From contig NZ_LBMN02000001.1 in the NCBI RefSeq assembly GCF_001042485.2, positions 248,001-312,000 on the forward strand: DNA of 64,000 bases, read 5' to 3'. The stretch is from Bacillus paralicheniformis (GTDB lineage Bacteria > Bacillota > Bacilli > Bacillales > Bacillaceae). The position numbers and the translations under genes were made by a program. Within the stretch, counting starts at the first letter, position 1, and every line of letters starts with the position of its first letter. The notes beneath the pieces are model-generated. The model saw nothing but the letters and a program-made list of their open reading frames with translations, was not told the origin of the DNA and searched no databases. This document shows, one piece after another, positions 8,787 to 20,647 of the stretch.

Positions 8787-9722
8787 ATGGCTCATTCTCA
8801 CGGACATACAGGTCACAGCCACCATGGCAGCCGATCAGCAAATCAAAAAGCGCTGTTCATCAGCTTCGGTTTGATTTTTACTTTTATGATAATTGAAGTG
8901 ATAGGCGGGATATTGACGAACAGCCTCGCTTTGTTGTCAGATGCGGGACATATGCTCAGCGACGCTGCAGCGCTTGGATTCAGCCTCTTGGCGTTTAAAA
9001 TTGGGGAAAAGGCTGCAACTGCGAGCAAAACATTCGGCTACAGGCGCTTTGAAATTTTGGCTGCGTTTATCAATGGGATCACCTTGCTTTTGATTTCACT
9101 TTATATTTTTTGGGAAGCGTACAACCGCTTTTTCAGCCCGCCGGAAGTCGCCGGCAGTGGCATGCTCGCAATTGCAACGGTTGGTCTGTTCATCAACATT
9201 GCTGCAGCCTGGATATTAATGAAAGGCGACACAAGCGGGAATTTAAACATGCGGAGCGCTTTATTGCACGTCATCGGCGATATGCTGGGATCTTTCGGCG
9301 CGATTATCGCAGGCCTCCTCATGATTTTCTTCAATTGGAATATCGCCGATCCAATCGCAAGCACCGCCGTCGCGGCTTTGGTTCTTGTTAGCGGGTGGCG
9401 GGTGACGAAAGACTCGGTGCACATATTAATGGAAGGAAAACCGAAAGACATTGATGCGGAAGCGCTTAAAAACGGCTTGCTTTCCATTCCGTCAGTAAAG
9501 GAGGTTCACGATCTCCACATTTGGTCGATCTCATCTGATATGCCGTCATTAAGCTGCCATATCGTGGCAGACGAAAACAGTGACAGGGATAGAATCTTAA
9601 AACAAGTATCAAAATATCTAAGGAAAGAATGCAACGTGGAGCATGTGACGGTCCAAATAGAAGGGGAGCGCTGTTCCCGTCATGAATCGTGCAGCCTGGG
9701 ATCAAATCGTTCCCGCTCGTAA
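8787..9722 (+). CDS. czcD: Cation diffusion facilitator, zinc/cobalt/cadmium efflux
   Basis: A 311-residue CDF transporter. The N-terminus is His-rich (HSHGHTGHSHHG). Six membrane segments follow, with the metal-site pattern LLSDAGHMLSD in TM2 and HVIGDMLGS in TM5. A cytosolic C-terminal domain carries HDLHIWS. It exports Zn2+, Co2+ or Cd2+ in exchange for protons or K+. In B. subtilis czcD pairs with czcO, and no such gene follows here. AGAGGGGG precedes the ATG. Confidence 0.92.
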   Translation: MAHSHGHTGHSHHGSRSANQKALFISFGLIFTFMIIEVIGGILTNSLALLSDAGHMLSDAAALGFSLLAFKIGEKAATASKTFGYRRFEILAAFINGITLLLISLYIFWEAYNRFFSPPEVAGSGMLAIATVGLFINIAAAWILMKGDTSGNLNMRSALLHVIGDMLGSFGAIIAGLLMIFFNWNIADPIASTAVAALVLVSGWRVTKDSVHILMEGKPKDIDAEALKNGLLSIPSVKEVHDLHIWSISSDMPSLSCHIVADENSDRDRILKQVSKYLRKECNVEHVTVQIEGERCSRHESCSLGSNRSRS

Positions 9723-9860
9723 TTCGCGCTGTTTGTCGATAGCTTGTTGATTGCAAGGTGCGCATCTCTCGTCCGGGAAGTTTTCTTACCCCAATCTCTT
9801 TAAGAACAAAACGTTTTTTGTTAAACTTGAGAACATGTACACGAAAAGATAGGAAGACTA

Positions 9861-9890
9861 TTGTTGTATTCACTTTTCATTTGTTATAAA
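9861..9890 (+). promoter_or_regulatory. Probable promoter of the suf operon
   Basis: TTGTTG (9861-9866) and TATAAA (9885-9890) are separated by 18 bases in the 222-base gap before sufC. The -35 is poor. AT-rich TGAGAAT repeats lie downstream, but no clear Fur or CymR box was found. Confidence 0.45.
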
Positions 9891-9944
9891 ATTAGAATGA
9901 GAATAAATTGAGAATGATGATTATATATATTGGAGGTATATTTC

Positions 9945-10730
9945 ATGGCTGCTTCGACATTAACAATCAAAGATCTTCACGTTGAGATTGAAGGAAAAGA
10001 GATTTTAAAAGGTGTAAACCTTGAAATAAAAGGCGGGGAATTCCACGCTGTAATGGGACCGAACGGAACGGGTAAATCAACTTTATCCGCGGCGATTATG
10101 GGTCATCCTAAATACGAAGTAACAAAAGGAAGCATCACGCTTGACGGCAAGGACGTTCTGGAAATGGAAGTGGACGAGCGCGCTCAGGCCGGCCTGTTTT
10201 TGGCTATGCAGTATCCGAGTGAAATCAGCGGTGTTACAAACGCCGATTTTCTCCGTTCAGCGATCAACGCGCGCAGAGAAGAAGGCGACGAGATTTCTTT
10301 AATGAAATTCATCCGCAAAATGGACGAAAACATGGAATTTCTTGAAATGGACCCTGATATGGCGCAGCGCTACCTGAACGAAGGTTTCTCAGGCGGTGAG
10401 AAAAAACGCAACGAAATTCTTCAGCTGATGATGATCGAACCGAAAATCGCGATTCTTGACGAAATCGATTCAGGTTTGGATATCGACGCCCTTAAAGTCG
10501 TTTCAAAAGGAATCAACAAAATGCGCGGCGAGGACTTCGGCTGCCTGATCATCACGCACTATCAGCGCCTCTTGAACTACATTACGCCTGACCACGTGCA
10601 CGTCATGATGCAGGGCCGCGTTGTGAAATCCGGCGGACCTGAGCTGGCGCAGCGCCTTGAGGCTGAAGGATATGACTGGATTAAGCATGAGCTTGGAATC
10701 GAAGACGAAACTGTCGGTCAAGAAGCGTAA
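9945..10730 (+). CDS. sufC: Fe-S assembly ATPase SufC
   Basis: A 261-residue ABC-type ATPase of the SufBCD scaffold. Walker A is GPNGTGKST, the signature FSGGEKKRNEI, and Walker B IAILDEIDSGLD. It powers cluster assembly on SufB-SufD in the cytosol and is not a transporter. The ATG at 9945 has GGAGG 10 bases before. It is the first gene of sufCDSUB. Confidence 0.97.
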   Translation: MAASTLTIKDLHVEIEGKEILKGVNLEIKGGEFHAVMGPNGTGKSTLSAAIMGHPKYEVTKGSITLDGKDVLEMEVDERAQAGLFLAMQYPSEISGVTNADFLRSAINARREEGDEISLMKFIRKMDENMEFLEMDPDMAQRYLNEGFSGGEKKRNEILQLMMIEPKIAILDEIDSGLDIDALKVVSKGINKMRGEDFGCLIITHYQRLLNYITPDHVHVMMQGRVVKSGGPELAQRLEAEGYDWIKHELGIEDETVGQEA

Positions 10731-10747
10731 GCGTTAGGGGGATAAAC

Positions 10748-13717
<2,970 letters not shown>

Positions 13718-13735
13718 AGATTGGAGTGAAAATGG

Positions 13736-15133
13736 ATGGCTAAGAAAATGCCGGATATCGGCGAATATAAATACGGTTTTGCCGACAAAGACGTTTCCAT
13801 TTTCCGTTCAGAGCGGGGATTGACAAAAGAAATCGTTGAAGAAATTTCACGCATGAAAGAAGAGCCACAGTGGATGCTCGACTTTCGCTTGAAATCTCTT
13901 GAACACTTCTACAATATGCCAATGCCGCAATGGGGCGGAGATTTAAACTCATTAAACTTTGATGAAATCACATACTATGTAAAGCCTTCTGAGCGTTCAG
14001 AAAGATCATGGGACGAAGTGCCTGAGGAAATCAAACAGACATTTGACAAGCTCGGAATCCCAGAAGCTGAGCAAAAATATTTGGCCGGTGTATCCGCGCA
14101 ATATGAGTCAGAAGTCGTTTACCATAACATGAAAGAAGACCTTGAGTCTCAAGGGATCGTCTTCAAAGACACAGACAGCGCCCTCAAAGAAAATGAAGAC
14201 ATTTTCCGCGAGCATTGGGCAAAAGTCATCCCGCCGACTGACAACAAGTTTGCGGCCTTGAACTCTGCGGTATGGTCCGGCGGATCATTCATCTACGTGC
14301 CAAAAGGCGTAAAAGTTGATACTCCGCTGCAAGCATACTTCCGCATCAACTCAGAAAATATGGGACAGTTCGAACGGACGCTGATCATCGTCGACGAAGG
14401 CGCTCACGTTCACTATGTAGAGGGATGTACAGCACCTGTTTATACAACAAACTCCCTTCACAGCGCGGTTGTTGAGATCATCGTTAAAAAAGGCGGATAC
14501 TGCCGTTATACAACGATTCAAAACTGGGCGAACAACGTCTTCAACCTTGTGACAAAGCGTGCGGTCTGTGAAGAAAACGCGACAATGGAATGGATCGACG
14601 GAAACATCGGCTCCAAGCTGACAATGAAATATCCTGCCGTTATCCTGAAAGGCGAAGGCGCGCGCGGAATGACGCTTTCTATCGCTCTCGCAGGAAAAGG
14701 ACAGCATCAGGATGCCGGTGCGAAAATGATTCACCTTGCACCAAATACGTCATCCACAATCGTTTCAAAATCGATCTCAAAACAAGGCGGAAAAGTCACA
14801 TACCGCGGAATCGTCCACTTCGGACGCAAAGCCGAAGGCGCCCGCTCAAACATCGAATGCGACACGTTGATCATGGACAACAAATCAACTTCTGATACAA
14901 TCCCATACAATGAAATTTTGAACGACAACATTTCATTGGAGCACGAAGCGAAAGTATCAAAAGTATCTGAAGAGCAGCTCTTCTACTTGATGAGCCGTGG
15001 CATTTCTGAAGAAGAAGCAACAGAAATGATCGTCATGGGCTTCATCGAGCCGTTCACAAAAGAACTGCCGATGGAATACGCGGTTGAGATGAACCGTTTG
15101 ATCAAGTTCGAAATGGAAGGGTCTATTGGTTAA
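13736..15133 (+). CDS. sufB: Fe-S assembly scaffold SufB
   Basis: A 465-residue scaffold protein on which Fe-S clusters are built with SufC and SufD. The conserved SufB core with YVEGCTAP and the C-terminal [21 protein letters not shown] is present. It ends the operon, and two terminators follow. Confidence 0.97.
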   Translation: MAKKMPDIGEYKYGFADKDVSIFRSERGLTKEIVEEISRMKEEPQWMLDFRLKSLEHFYNMPMPQWGGDLNSLNFDEITYYVKPSERSERSWDEVPEEIKQTFDKLGIPEAEQKYLAGVSAQYESEVVYHNMKEDLESQGIVFKDTDSALKENEDIFREHWAKVIPPTDNKFAALNSAVWSGGSFIYVPKGVKVDTPLQAYFRINSENMGQFERTLIIVDEGAHVHYVEGCTAPVYTTNSLHSAVVEIIVKKGGYCRYTTIQNWANNVFNLVTKRAVCEENATMEWIDGNIGSKLTMKYPAVILKGEGARGMTLSIALAGKGQHQDAGAKMIHLAPNTSSTIVSKSISKQGGKVTYRGIVHFGRKAEGARSNIECDTLIMDNKSTSDTIPYNEILNDNISLEHEAKVSKVSEEQLFYLMSRGISEEEATEMIVMGFIEPFTKELPMEYAVEMNRLIKFEMEGSIG

Positions 15134-15150
15134 TATATAAAAAATGTTGA

Positions 15151-15185
15151 GGCGAACTTTTGAAGTTCGTCTTCTTCTTTTTTTC
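15151..15185 (+). terminator. Terminator of the suf operon
   Basis: GGCGAACTT pairs with AAGTTCGTC, followed by a T-rich tract. Confidence 0.8.
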
Positions 15186-15223
15186 TAAGTATTTGTTTGA
15201 TCTCTCTACAACAGTGGGGATTG

Positions 15224-15247
15224 GCAGGGGAAACCCTGCTTTTTTTA
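15224..15247 (+). terminator. Second terminator after suf
   Basis: GCAGGG pairs with CCCTGC around a GAAA-like loop, followed by seven T. It could back up the first terminator or end another short RNA. Confidence 0.75.
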
Positions 15248-15362
15248 TTCAACAACAGGGAGAATAACTTATTTCTTAGAAGTAACAATTAACTTGCAGT
15301 AGGCATATAATTGATGACTGGAAAATAATAACTTTCGGAAATTTTCTGAGGGGGAAAATTAA

Positions 15363-15656
15363 ATGGCTTATCCATCGGTCAATTATTCAGCCAACATCAA
15401 CAGTTATTCAGACATTGCACGACACAAGGAATGCATAGCAAATGAGTTAAGGTATTACTACTCAAATGTAGTGAATCATGCCCGTGCAGTTACCTGCTTA
15501 ACCGATGATCACACAGTTGTGATTATGCATTTAAGAATTGATCAATATCGATTTTATGAAATTGTGGTTGTCGCAGGTCCGGATTATAATAAGATAAACC
15601 AAATTATTCCGCGGATTTGGAGCTTAATTAGCAGAGCGACTAATATTTGTGGTTAA
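15363..15656 (+). CDS. Orphan 97-residue protein of unknown function
   Basis: I do not recognise this protein. It starts MAYPSVNYSANINS, is rich in Tyr, Ile and Asn, has three Cys and no signal peptide or membrane segment. GAGGGGG stands 7 bases before the ATG, so translation is well supported. Base composition is clearly AT-richer than suf and matches the adjacent rap cassette, which suggests acquired DNA. Confidence 0.7.
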   Translation: MAYPSVNYSANINSYSDIARHKECIANELRYYYSNVVNHARAVTCLTDDHTVVIMHLRIDQYRFYEIVVVAGPDYNKINQIIPRIWSLISRATNICG

Positions 15657-15752
15657 GACTATTTTAAGCAACTTTAAACAAGGTGGTAGGGTCGTCCATC
15701 GGTTATAGCAGATTTCGATTTGTTTACCCGTCATCATTTTATGTGTTTGTGC

Positions 15753-15823
15753 ACCGTAGATATAAACTATTGCCTGTCTTCAATTTTTATTGACAAGATG
15801 GGGGTATATCTACGGTTTTTTTT
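15753..15823 (+). terminator. Long inverted repeat with T tract (terminator or small-RNA end)
   Basis: ACCGTAGATATA (15753-15764) and TATATCTACGGT (15805-15816) are a perfect 12-bp inverted repeat followed by nine T. The 40-base loop can fold further (TCTTCAAT with ATTGACAAGA). This is longer than an ordinary terminator and may be the 3' end of the 97-residue gene's transcript or of a small RNA. Confidence 0.6.
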
Positions 15824-15880
15824 CGGCTTGCCGGTTTCAATTTTGAGTTATAATATCATACGGTTCGGAGGAACACTGGT

Positions 15881-15937
15881 TTGATAAGTGCGGTCAGAAC
15901 TCTGACTCAATTTTATATTCTCTTAACGATTCTGTGA
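15881..15937 (+). other. Possible 18-residue peptide in the 563-base gap before rap
   Basis: A TTG at 15881 has GGAGGA 8 bases upstream and a TATAAT at 15849-15854, though the -35 is weak. The frame gives MISAVRTLTQFYILLTIL, a short hydrophobic peptide. It could be a leader or type I toxin-like peptide, or chance. The rest of 15657-16219 holds the inverted repeat, the rap promoter and otherwise nothing I can identify. Confidence 0.25.
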
Positions 15938-16114
15938 CGATACGTTTCAACAAAAGAAACCGCATTTTATACTACCTTTTATCATACCAACAGATATATA
16001 TAATCCTACTACTTTTCTGATCCCAATTTTATAATCCTAAAATTCAACAGGAAAAATGAATCAAATTGATTAGGTCAAAAAACCTCTAATTTTTAAAGAC
16101 TTCTTAGAATGTTG

Positions 16115-16143
16115 TTGTGAAAAATTATTCTTTTATGTAAAAT
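16115..16143 (+). promoter_or_regulatory. Promoter of the first rap gene
   Basis: TTGTGA (16115-16120) and TAAAAT (16138-16143) have a 17-base spacer. The second rap has almost the same arrangement (TTGTCA, 17, TAAAAT). Confidence 0.65.
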
Positions 16144-16219
16144 GATTACTATGAAGAAAAAGGAAAAACCTGCTGATATTTCTGAAAAATTATAATCTTA
16201 CGAGAAAGGAAGAGGATAA

Positions 16220-17341
16220 GTGAGCGTAATACCATATGATTTGGTTGCGACGAAAATGAATTTTTGGTACACCGCCCTAAAAAACAATTGGCCTGGCAAG
16301 GCAGAAGATACTAGGAAAGAAGTTGAAAGAGAATTAGAACAAATGGAGCAAAATCAAGATGTGATTGTCTATTATAACTTATTGTTGTTTCGGCACAACC
16401 TTCAATTTGATTATATGTATTCTGATGCTGGAGGTAATTTAGCGAGTCGATTTGATGAGTTCAAAAAAATTCGAGATCAGAACAGCCTTGAAGGAATGTT
16501 GGAATATTACTATCAATTCTTCGCAGGTATGTATCATTTCAGACAAAAAGAATTGATACTTGCGTTGAATTTTTACAGGAATGCCGAGAAACAGCTTGAT
16601 TCTTTTGATTGTGATGAGTTGGAAAAAGCAGAATTTTATTTCAAGGCATCAGAAGTTTACTATCATATGAAACAAACATTCTTTTCGATGAATTACGCGA
16701 ACCGTGCATATAACATATATAAAAAATATGACACTTATGGGGAGAGAAGAGTTCAATGTCAGTTTATTCTTACAGGGAATTTAATTGACAAAATGTATCC
16801 AGAAAAAGCCTTAGTCAATTTACATAAAGCGCTTGAGGAATCCAATAATCTCGGTGCTGATCATTTAATTGGCTCATCGCATTTGAATCTCGGAATATGT
16901 TATAATCAGCTTGAAGAACTTGAAAAGTCATCCAATCATTTGAAGGAAGCCCTGAATCTATATAGGGATGGATATCTGAGTTTCTTGCCTAAAACACTGT
17001 TTAATTTGTCCTATGTTATGGCAAAACTTCGTAAATTGGGTAACGCAGAAGACGCATACCTTGAAGGGAAGGAAGTAGCTGAGAATAATAGGAATTTTGA
17101 TATCCTTGCAAAGCTGGAAATGATTAAAGGGTTATACCTATCGTTCGATTTAGATTTAATCAGAGATTCATTCAAGTTTTTCAGGGAAAATGGCATGTAT
17201 GCAGATATGGAAGATTACGGGGTTATAGTGGCTGAAGCTTTAACGAAAAGAGAAAAGATTTACGACGCTCTTGAGTTCTACCGTATTGCATATGATGCGA
17301 GACGACAAATTCAAAGGAGTGGGATAGCAAATGAAGGCTAA
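16220..17341 (+). CDS. Rap-family response regulator phosphatase/antagonist
   Basis: A 373-residue Rap protein with an N-terminal three-helix bundle and then TPR repeats up to the C-terminus. The motif QNQDVIVYYNLLLFRH contains Gln46, equivalent to the Gln of RapH needed to dephosphorylate Spo0F~P, so phosphatase activity is plausible. Some Raps instead bind ComA or DegU. The start is GTG at 16220 after AAAGGAAGAGG. DNA is AT-rich (about one third GC in a counted 60-base line), unlike the flanking genes. It overlaps its phr by 11 bases. Confidence 0.92.
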   Translation: MSVIPYDLVATKMNFWYTALKNNWPGKAEDTRKEVERELEQMEQNQDVIVYYNLLLFRHNLQFDYMYSDAGGNLASRFDEFKKIRDQNSLEGMLEYYYQFFAGMYHFRQKELILALNFYRNAEKQLDSFDCDELEKAEFYFKASEVYYHMKQTFFSMNYANRAYNIYKKYDTYGERRVQCQFILTGNLIDKMYPEKALVNLHKALEESNNLGADHLIGSSHLNLGICYNQLEELEKSSNHLKEALNLYRDGYLSFLPKTLFNLSYVMAKLRKLGNAEDAYLEGKEVAENNRNFDILAKLEMIKGLYLSFDLDLIRDSFKFFRENGMYADMEDYGVIVAEALTKREKIYDALEFYRIAYDARRQIQRSGIANEG

Positions 17342-17450
17342 AATATTGCTTTGTGTTGTTTTGTTTATAGGGACTATAGGTATAGTAGGTGTTTCTGTTG
17401 CACAATCAGATAACGCTACATTTAAAGTCGCTGATAGACTACAATCCTAA
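17331..17450 (+). CDS. Phr pheromone precursor of the first Rap
   Basis: A 39-residue secreted precursor with a Lys-containing N-terminus, a hydrophobic core (residues 5-23) and VSVAQS near the signal cleavage. Its C-terminus is VADRLQS. Phr signals are usually the last five residues with a basic residue at position 2, so DRLQS is the predicted mature signal (compare DRVGA of PhrI). AAAGGAG stands 13 bases before the ATG, and the gene overlaps the rap stop. Confidence 0.8.
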   Translation: MKAKILLCVVLFIGTIGIVGVSVAQSDNATFKVADRLQS

Positions 17451-17524
17451 GCACTCTCTGATTATTGATGTAATAATTTTGATATAAATTCAGTGCGCAT
17501 TCCAGCAAATTAGCATGTCAAAAC

Positions 17525-17556
17525 AGCCCTTCTCATTTTGCTAGAAGGGCTTTATT
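17525..17556 (+). terminator. Terminator of the first rap-phr cassette
   Basis: AGCCCTTCT pairs with AGAAGGGCT, followed by TTTATTTTA. Confidence 0.85.
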
Positions 17557-17624
17557 TTATTGGAATTCACGACTTGAACTAGCAATACATTATTAAATTA
17601 CTTTTTTCTTTAATATATTGTCAT

Positions 17625-17904
17625 TTAATGGGTATAAAATGAAGCGCGCCTTGTGTTCCAGGCAAAAGCAAATTTGTTAAAAAAATCGGGCTGCTATTCG
17701 ATCGACGAGCATTACCACAAGGTTGCCTGCGAGAAAAAGATCATCATGAAAATACCCATCTTCATCAACAATTTTTATACCTGTCTTAATCTTTTTACCT
17801 AAGCTTCATACATTTAAATCATCCCCTTTCACCCACTTATACGGTATTTGTCCATTAAAAAAGAACAGGATCTTCTTGTCAAATATCTTTATTAGATCAT
17901 ATTG
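17625..17904 (-). pseudogene. Decayed gene of unknown family on the reverse strand
   Basis: Read on the minus strand the frame gives KKILFFFNGQIPYKWVKG, then one in-frame TGA, then GKKIKTGIKIVDEDG and DDLFLAGNLVVMLVDRI. It stops at TAA after a run of seven T. Removing one T restores FAFAWNTRRASFYTH before a final stop. One nonsense codon plus a homopolymer frameshift in protein-like sequence suggests a recent pseudogene. No start codon remains. I do not recognise the family. It fills most of the 514-base gap between phr and the next gene. Confidence 0.5.
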
Positions 17905-17964
17905 TCATGTATAATGAAGAGTATATCATGTGACATTCATACTGTATAAGAAAGGATATGACCA

Positions 17965-18348
17965 GTGAAAATGTTGAAAAAGGCTGTGTTGACAGCCGTT
18001 ATTTTCTTGCTGGCCGCATTTGCAGGGAGTACAGAAGCCTTTGCTATGCCTTCCAAAGGGGCGGTGAAATTCAGGACGGATGCCAATACATATACGAAAT
18101 CAGCCACTTCGATCGTTGTGACGGGAAAAAGTCCTGTTACGGGGACGATGATTGCCGTCAGGCTGATCAATAAAAAAGGAACTGTCCTGATCTATCGAGA
18201 TGTTCATTTAACACGCGGAAAACCTCATTTTCGGGTGAGCTTCCCGACGAAAAAGCTGAAACCGGGCAAGTATGACGTCTGGGTGGATGCCGTCAAAGGG
18301 AAGAAATGGCACGGGGAATTGAAGCGCTACATTGTCATCAAACATTGA
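17965..18348 (+). CDS. Small secreted protein of unknown function
   Basis: A 127-residue protein with a clear signal peptide (KK, hydrophobic core, cleavage after TEAFA near residue 27). The mature part is a basic beta-rich domain with VVTGKSPVTGTMIAVRLI and KPGKYDVWVDAVKG, which resembles an immunoglobulin-like extracellular fold. The start is GTG at 17965 with AAAGGA 8 bases upstream. The function is unknown. It is probably extracellular or wall-associated. Confidence 0.75.
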   Translation: MKMLKKAVLTAVIFLLAAFAGSTEAFAMPSKGAVKFRTDANTYTKSATSIVVTGKSPVTGTMIAVRLINKKGTVLIYRDVHLTRGKPHFRVSFPTKKLKPGKYDVWVDAVKGKKWHGELKRYIVIKH

Positions 18349-18378
18349 GCTCCATTATGATGAACGGAGGGCTGTGTA

Positions 18379-19239
18379 ATGACTGCCGTGGGTTTTTGTG
18401 TATTATTATGTTCTGCATTTATCCATGCATCATGGAACTACCTTTCAAAAAAAGCCGATGGAGGCGTTCCATTTATCTGGCTGTTCACAGCGATTGCAGC
18501 CGTTGTCTACACGCCGTTGGCCATAGGTGTTGTCATATATGAAAAGCCTGAGATCGGCATCTGGCAGCTTGCCATTATCATGGCGAGCATCCTTGCACAC
18601 TTGGGCTTTTTTCTTGTTCTTCAAAAAGGGTACAAAAAGGGCGACCTTTCCCTCGTCTACCCTATTGCGAGAGGAACTGGCCCGCTGCTCACCTGTGTGC
18701 TGGCGGTCGCCTTTTTTGGCGAATCATTGACGCTGCCCGCAATAACAGGGATTCTTTTGATTGTGATCAGCATTCTTTTTTTCACAGGGGGAGTCAAGCG
18801 GTTAAAAGAATCAGGCTCGCTCACACCGGTTCTTTACGGGCTGGCGGTCGGCGGTATTATTGCCGCATATACCCTCCTTGATAAAGCAGCGGTCAGCCGG
18901 TTTCTCATTCCGCCGTTGCTGCTTGATTATTGCAATACGCTCGGCCGTCTGATCATATTGACTCCTTTTGCCGCGAAAAGCTGGAGCGAAGTCCGCTTTG
19001 AGTGGAAGCATCACCGGATGGAAGCTGTCGGGGTGGGGGTTTTTAACTCTTTGGCTTATATTTTGGCGCTGAGTGTCATGGTATTTGCTCCGGTCAGCTA
19101 TGTGGCACCGGTTCGGGAAATCAGCATTTTAATCGGAACGGTGATGGGGGCGGTTCTTTTGTCTGAAGGTTTCGGACGGCTTAGAATTGTCGCGGCTGTC
19201 TTTATGGTGCTTGGCGTGATATCGGTAGCCGTTGGTTAG
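18379..19239 (+). CDS. EamA/DMT-superfamily transporter
   Basis: A 286-residue integral membrane protein with about ten hydrophobic segments arranged as two EamA repeats (the first repeat ends near LVYPIARGTGPLLT, the second near VSYVAPVREISILIGT). Members export or import amino acids and other small metabolites. The substrate cannot be read. CGGAGGG precedes the ATG. It follows the secreted protein by 30 bases. Confidence 0.88.
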   Translation: MTAVGFCVLLCSAFIHASWNYLSKKADGGVPFIWLFTAIAAVVYTPLAIGVVIYEKPEIGIWQLAIIMASILAHLGFFLVLQKGYKKGDLSLVYPIARGTGPLLTCVLAVAFFGESLTLPAITGILLIVISILFFTGGVKRLKESGSLTPVLYGLAVGGIIAAYTLLDKAAVSRFLIPPLLLDYCNTLGRLIILTPFAAKSWSEVRFEWKHHRMEAVGVGVFNSLAYILALSVMVFAPVSYVAPVREISILIGTVMGAVLLSEGFGRLRIVAAVFMVLGVISVAVG

Positions 19240-19303
19240 GTTGTGTTCCATCGATGTGATCCGTTATATTTGTAAATAAACAGAAATGAAAAAGGTGTTA
19301 ATC

Positions 19304-20425
19304 ATGAAATCTTTTATTGTAGTCGGAGCGGGCGTCCTCGGCGCTTCTGCCGCTTATCATCTTGCAAAAAAGGGCGCGGAAGTGACCTTGATTGACCGCG
19401 GAGAGCGGGGAAGGGCTACAGATGCCGCGGCGGGTATCGTCTGCCCCTGGCTTTCGCAGCGCAGAAACCAGGCATGGTACAAGCTTGCAAAAGGCGGAGC
19501 GGCGTACTACGCCGATTTAATCAAGCAGCTTGAAGCTGACGGAGAATCGGATACGGGGTATAAACGGACAGGCGCTATCAGCTTGCATACAGACGAGCGA
19601 AAGCTGGAGAAAATGGAAGAACGGGCGCATCTCAGGCGCAAGGATGCCCCTGAAATCGGCGAGATCACCCGTTTATCCCATGAGGAAACGAAGCGTTTAT
19701 TTCCGCCTTTGGCAGAGGGGTACGGCTCGGTTCATATCAGCGGCGCCGCGCGCGTAAACGGAAATTTGCTCCGCCGCTCACTTGTGAATGCCGCACAGAA
19801 ATACGGAGCTTCAGTTGTTGCCGGAAACGCTTCATTGCTCTATGAAGGAAACCGGGTAACAGGGATCTCCACAGCGGACAAAAAAATATACGCTGATCAG
19901 GTGCTGGTCACAGCGGGCGCTTGGGCGGCCGAGCTTTTGAAGCCGCTCGGCGTGCGTTTTTCAGTCAGCCACCAAAAAGCGCAGATTGTTCATCTTCGTC
20001 TTCCGGAGGCGGATACCGGCAGCTGGCCTGTTGTGATGCCTCCGAATGACCAATACATATTGGCATTTGAAGACGGCCGGATCGTTGCCGGCGCTACTCA
20101 CGAAAATGAAGCGGAGCTTGATGATCTTCGGGTAACGGCTGGCGGCCTTCACGAAATTTTCTCAAAGGCGCTTGCTGTTGCGCCGGGTTTGGAATTGAGT
20201 GAGCTGCTTGAGACGCGTGTAGGATTCAGGCCGTTTACACCAGGCTTTCTCCCCGTGATCGGCTCATTGCCGAACATTTGCGGGCTGCTTGTTGCCAACG
20301 GCCTTGGCGCTTCAGGGCTCACGTCAGGTCCTTACCTTGGCGCGGAATTGGCAAGGCTCGCCTTGGGAGAAGAGCCTGAGCTTGATATCGCTTTATATGA
20401 TCCGGCCGGCGCGCTTGAAAGTTGA
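19304..20425 (+). CDS. yurR: FAD-dependent amino acid oxidase-like protein
   Basis: A 373-residue oxidoreductase of the glycine oxidase/D-amino acid dehydrogenase (DAO) family. The N-terminal FAD site is VVGAGVLGASAAYHLA, and the C-terminal flavin contact is NGLGASGLTSGP. I take the ATG at 19304 because AAAGGTG lies 6 bases upstream. The ATG at 19286 lacks a site. It probably oxidises an amino acid or sarcosine-type substrate. It stands alone, with a terminator after it. Confidence 0.9.
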   Translation: MKSFIVVGAGVLGASAAYHLAKKGAEVTLIDRGERGRATDAAAGIVCPWLSQRRNQAWYKLAKGGAAYYADLIKQLEADGESDTGYKRTGAISLHTDERKLEKMEERAHLRRKDAPEIGEITRLSHEETKRLFPPLAEGYGSVHISGAARVNGNLLRRSLVNAAQKYGASVVAGNASLLYEGNRVTGISTADKKIYADQVLVTAGAWAAELLKPLGVRFSVSHQKAQIVHLRLPEADTGSWPVVMPPNDQYILAFEDGRIVAGATHENEAELDDLRVTAGGLHEIFSKALAVAPGLELSELLETRVGFRPFTPGFLPVIGSLPNICGLLVANGLGASGLTSGPYLGAELARLALGEEPELDIALYDPAGALES

Positions 20426-20435
20426 ATCATGTTGC

Positions 20436-20473
20436 AAAAAAAAGTTCACTCGAAGCTAGAGTGAACTTTTTTC
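20436..20473 (+). terminator. Terminator after yurR
   Basis: AAAGTTCACTC pairs with GAGTGAACTTT and is flanked by A and T runs, so it may work in both directions. Confidence 0.9.
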
Positions 20474-20647
20474 TTGTTTACAGTTTTAAAATAGAAAATT
20501 TTTCAATATAAATCCATGGAGGAAAATTTTGAGAAAACCATATGACTTTCTTCGTAGTGCATGCCGGTTTTTTTGAACGGCAGGTGTTCGGTTCAATCGG
20601 CCGCCTCTGATTCCCGAACAAATTTGGAAAGTAAAAGGAGGGTCGCC

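Noticed and set aside
9880-9944. Fur or PerR box upstream of sufC
   Set aside because: Only AT-rich TGAGAAT fragments occur, and neither 7-1-7 pattern is met on both halves.
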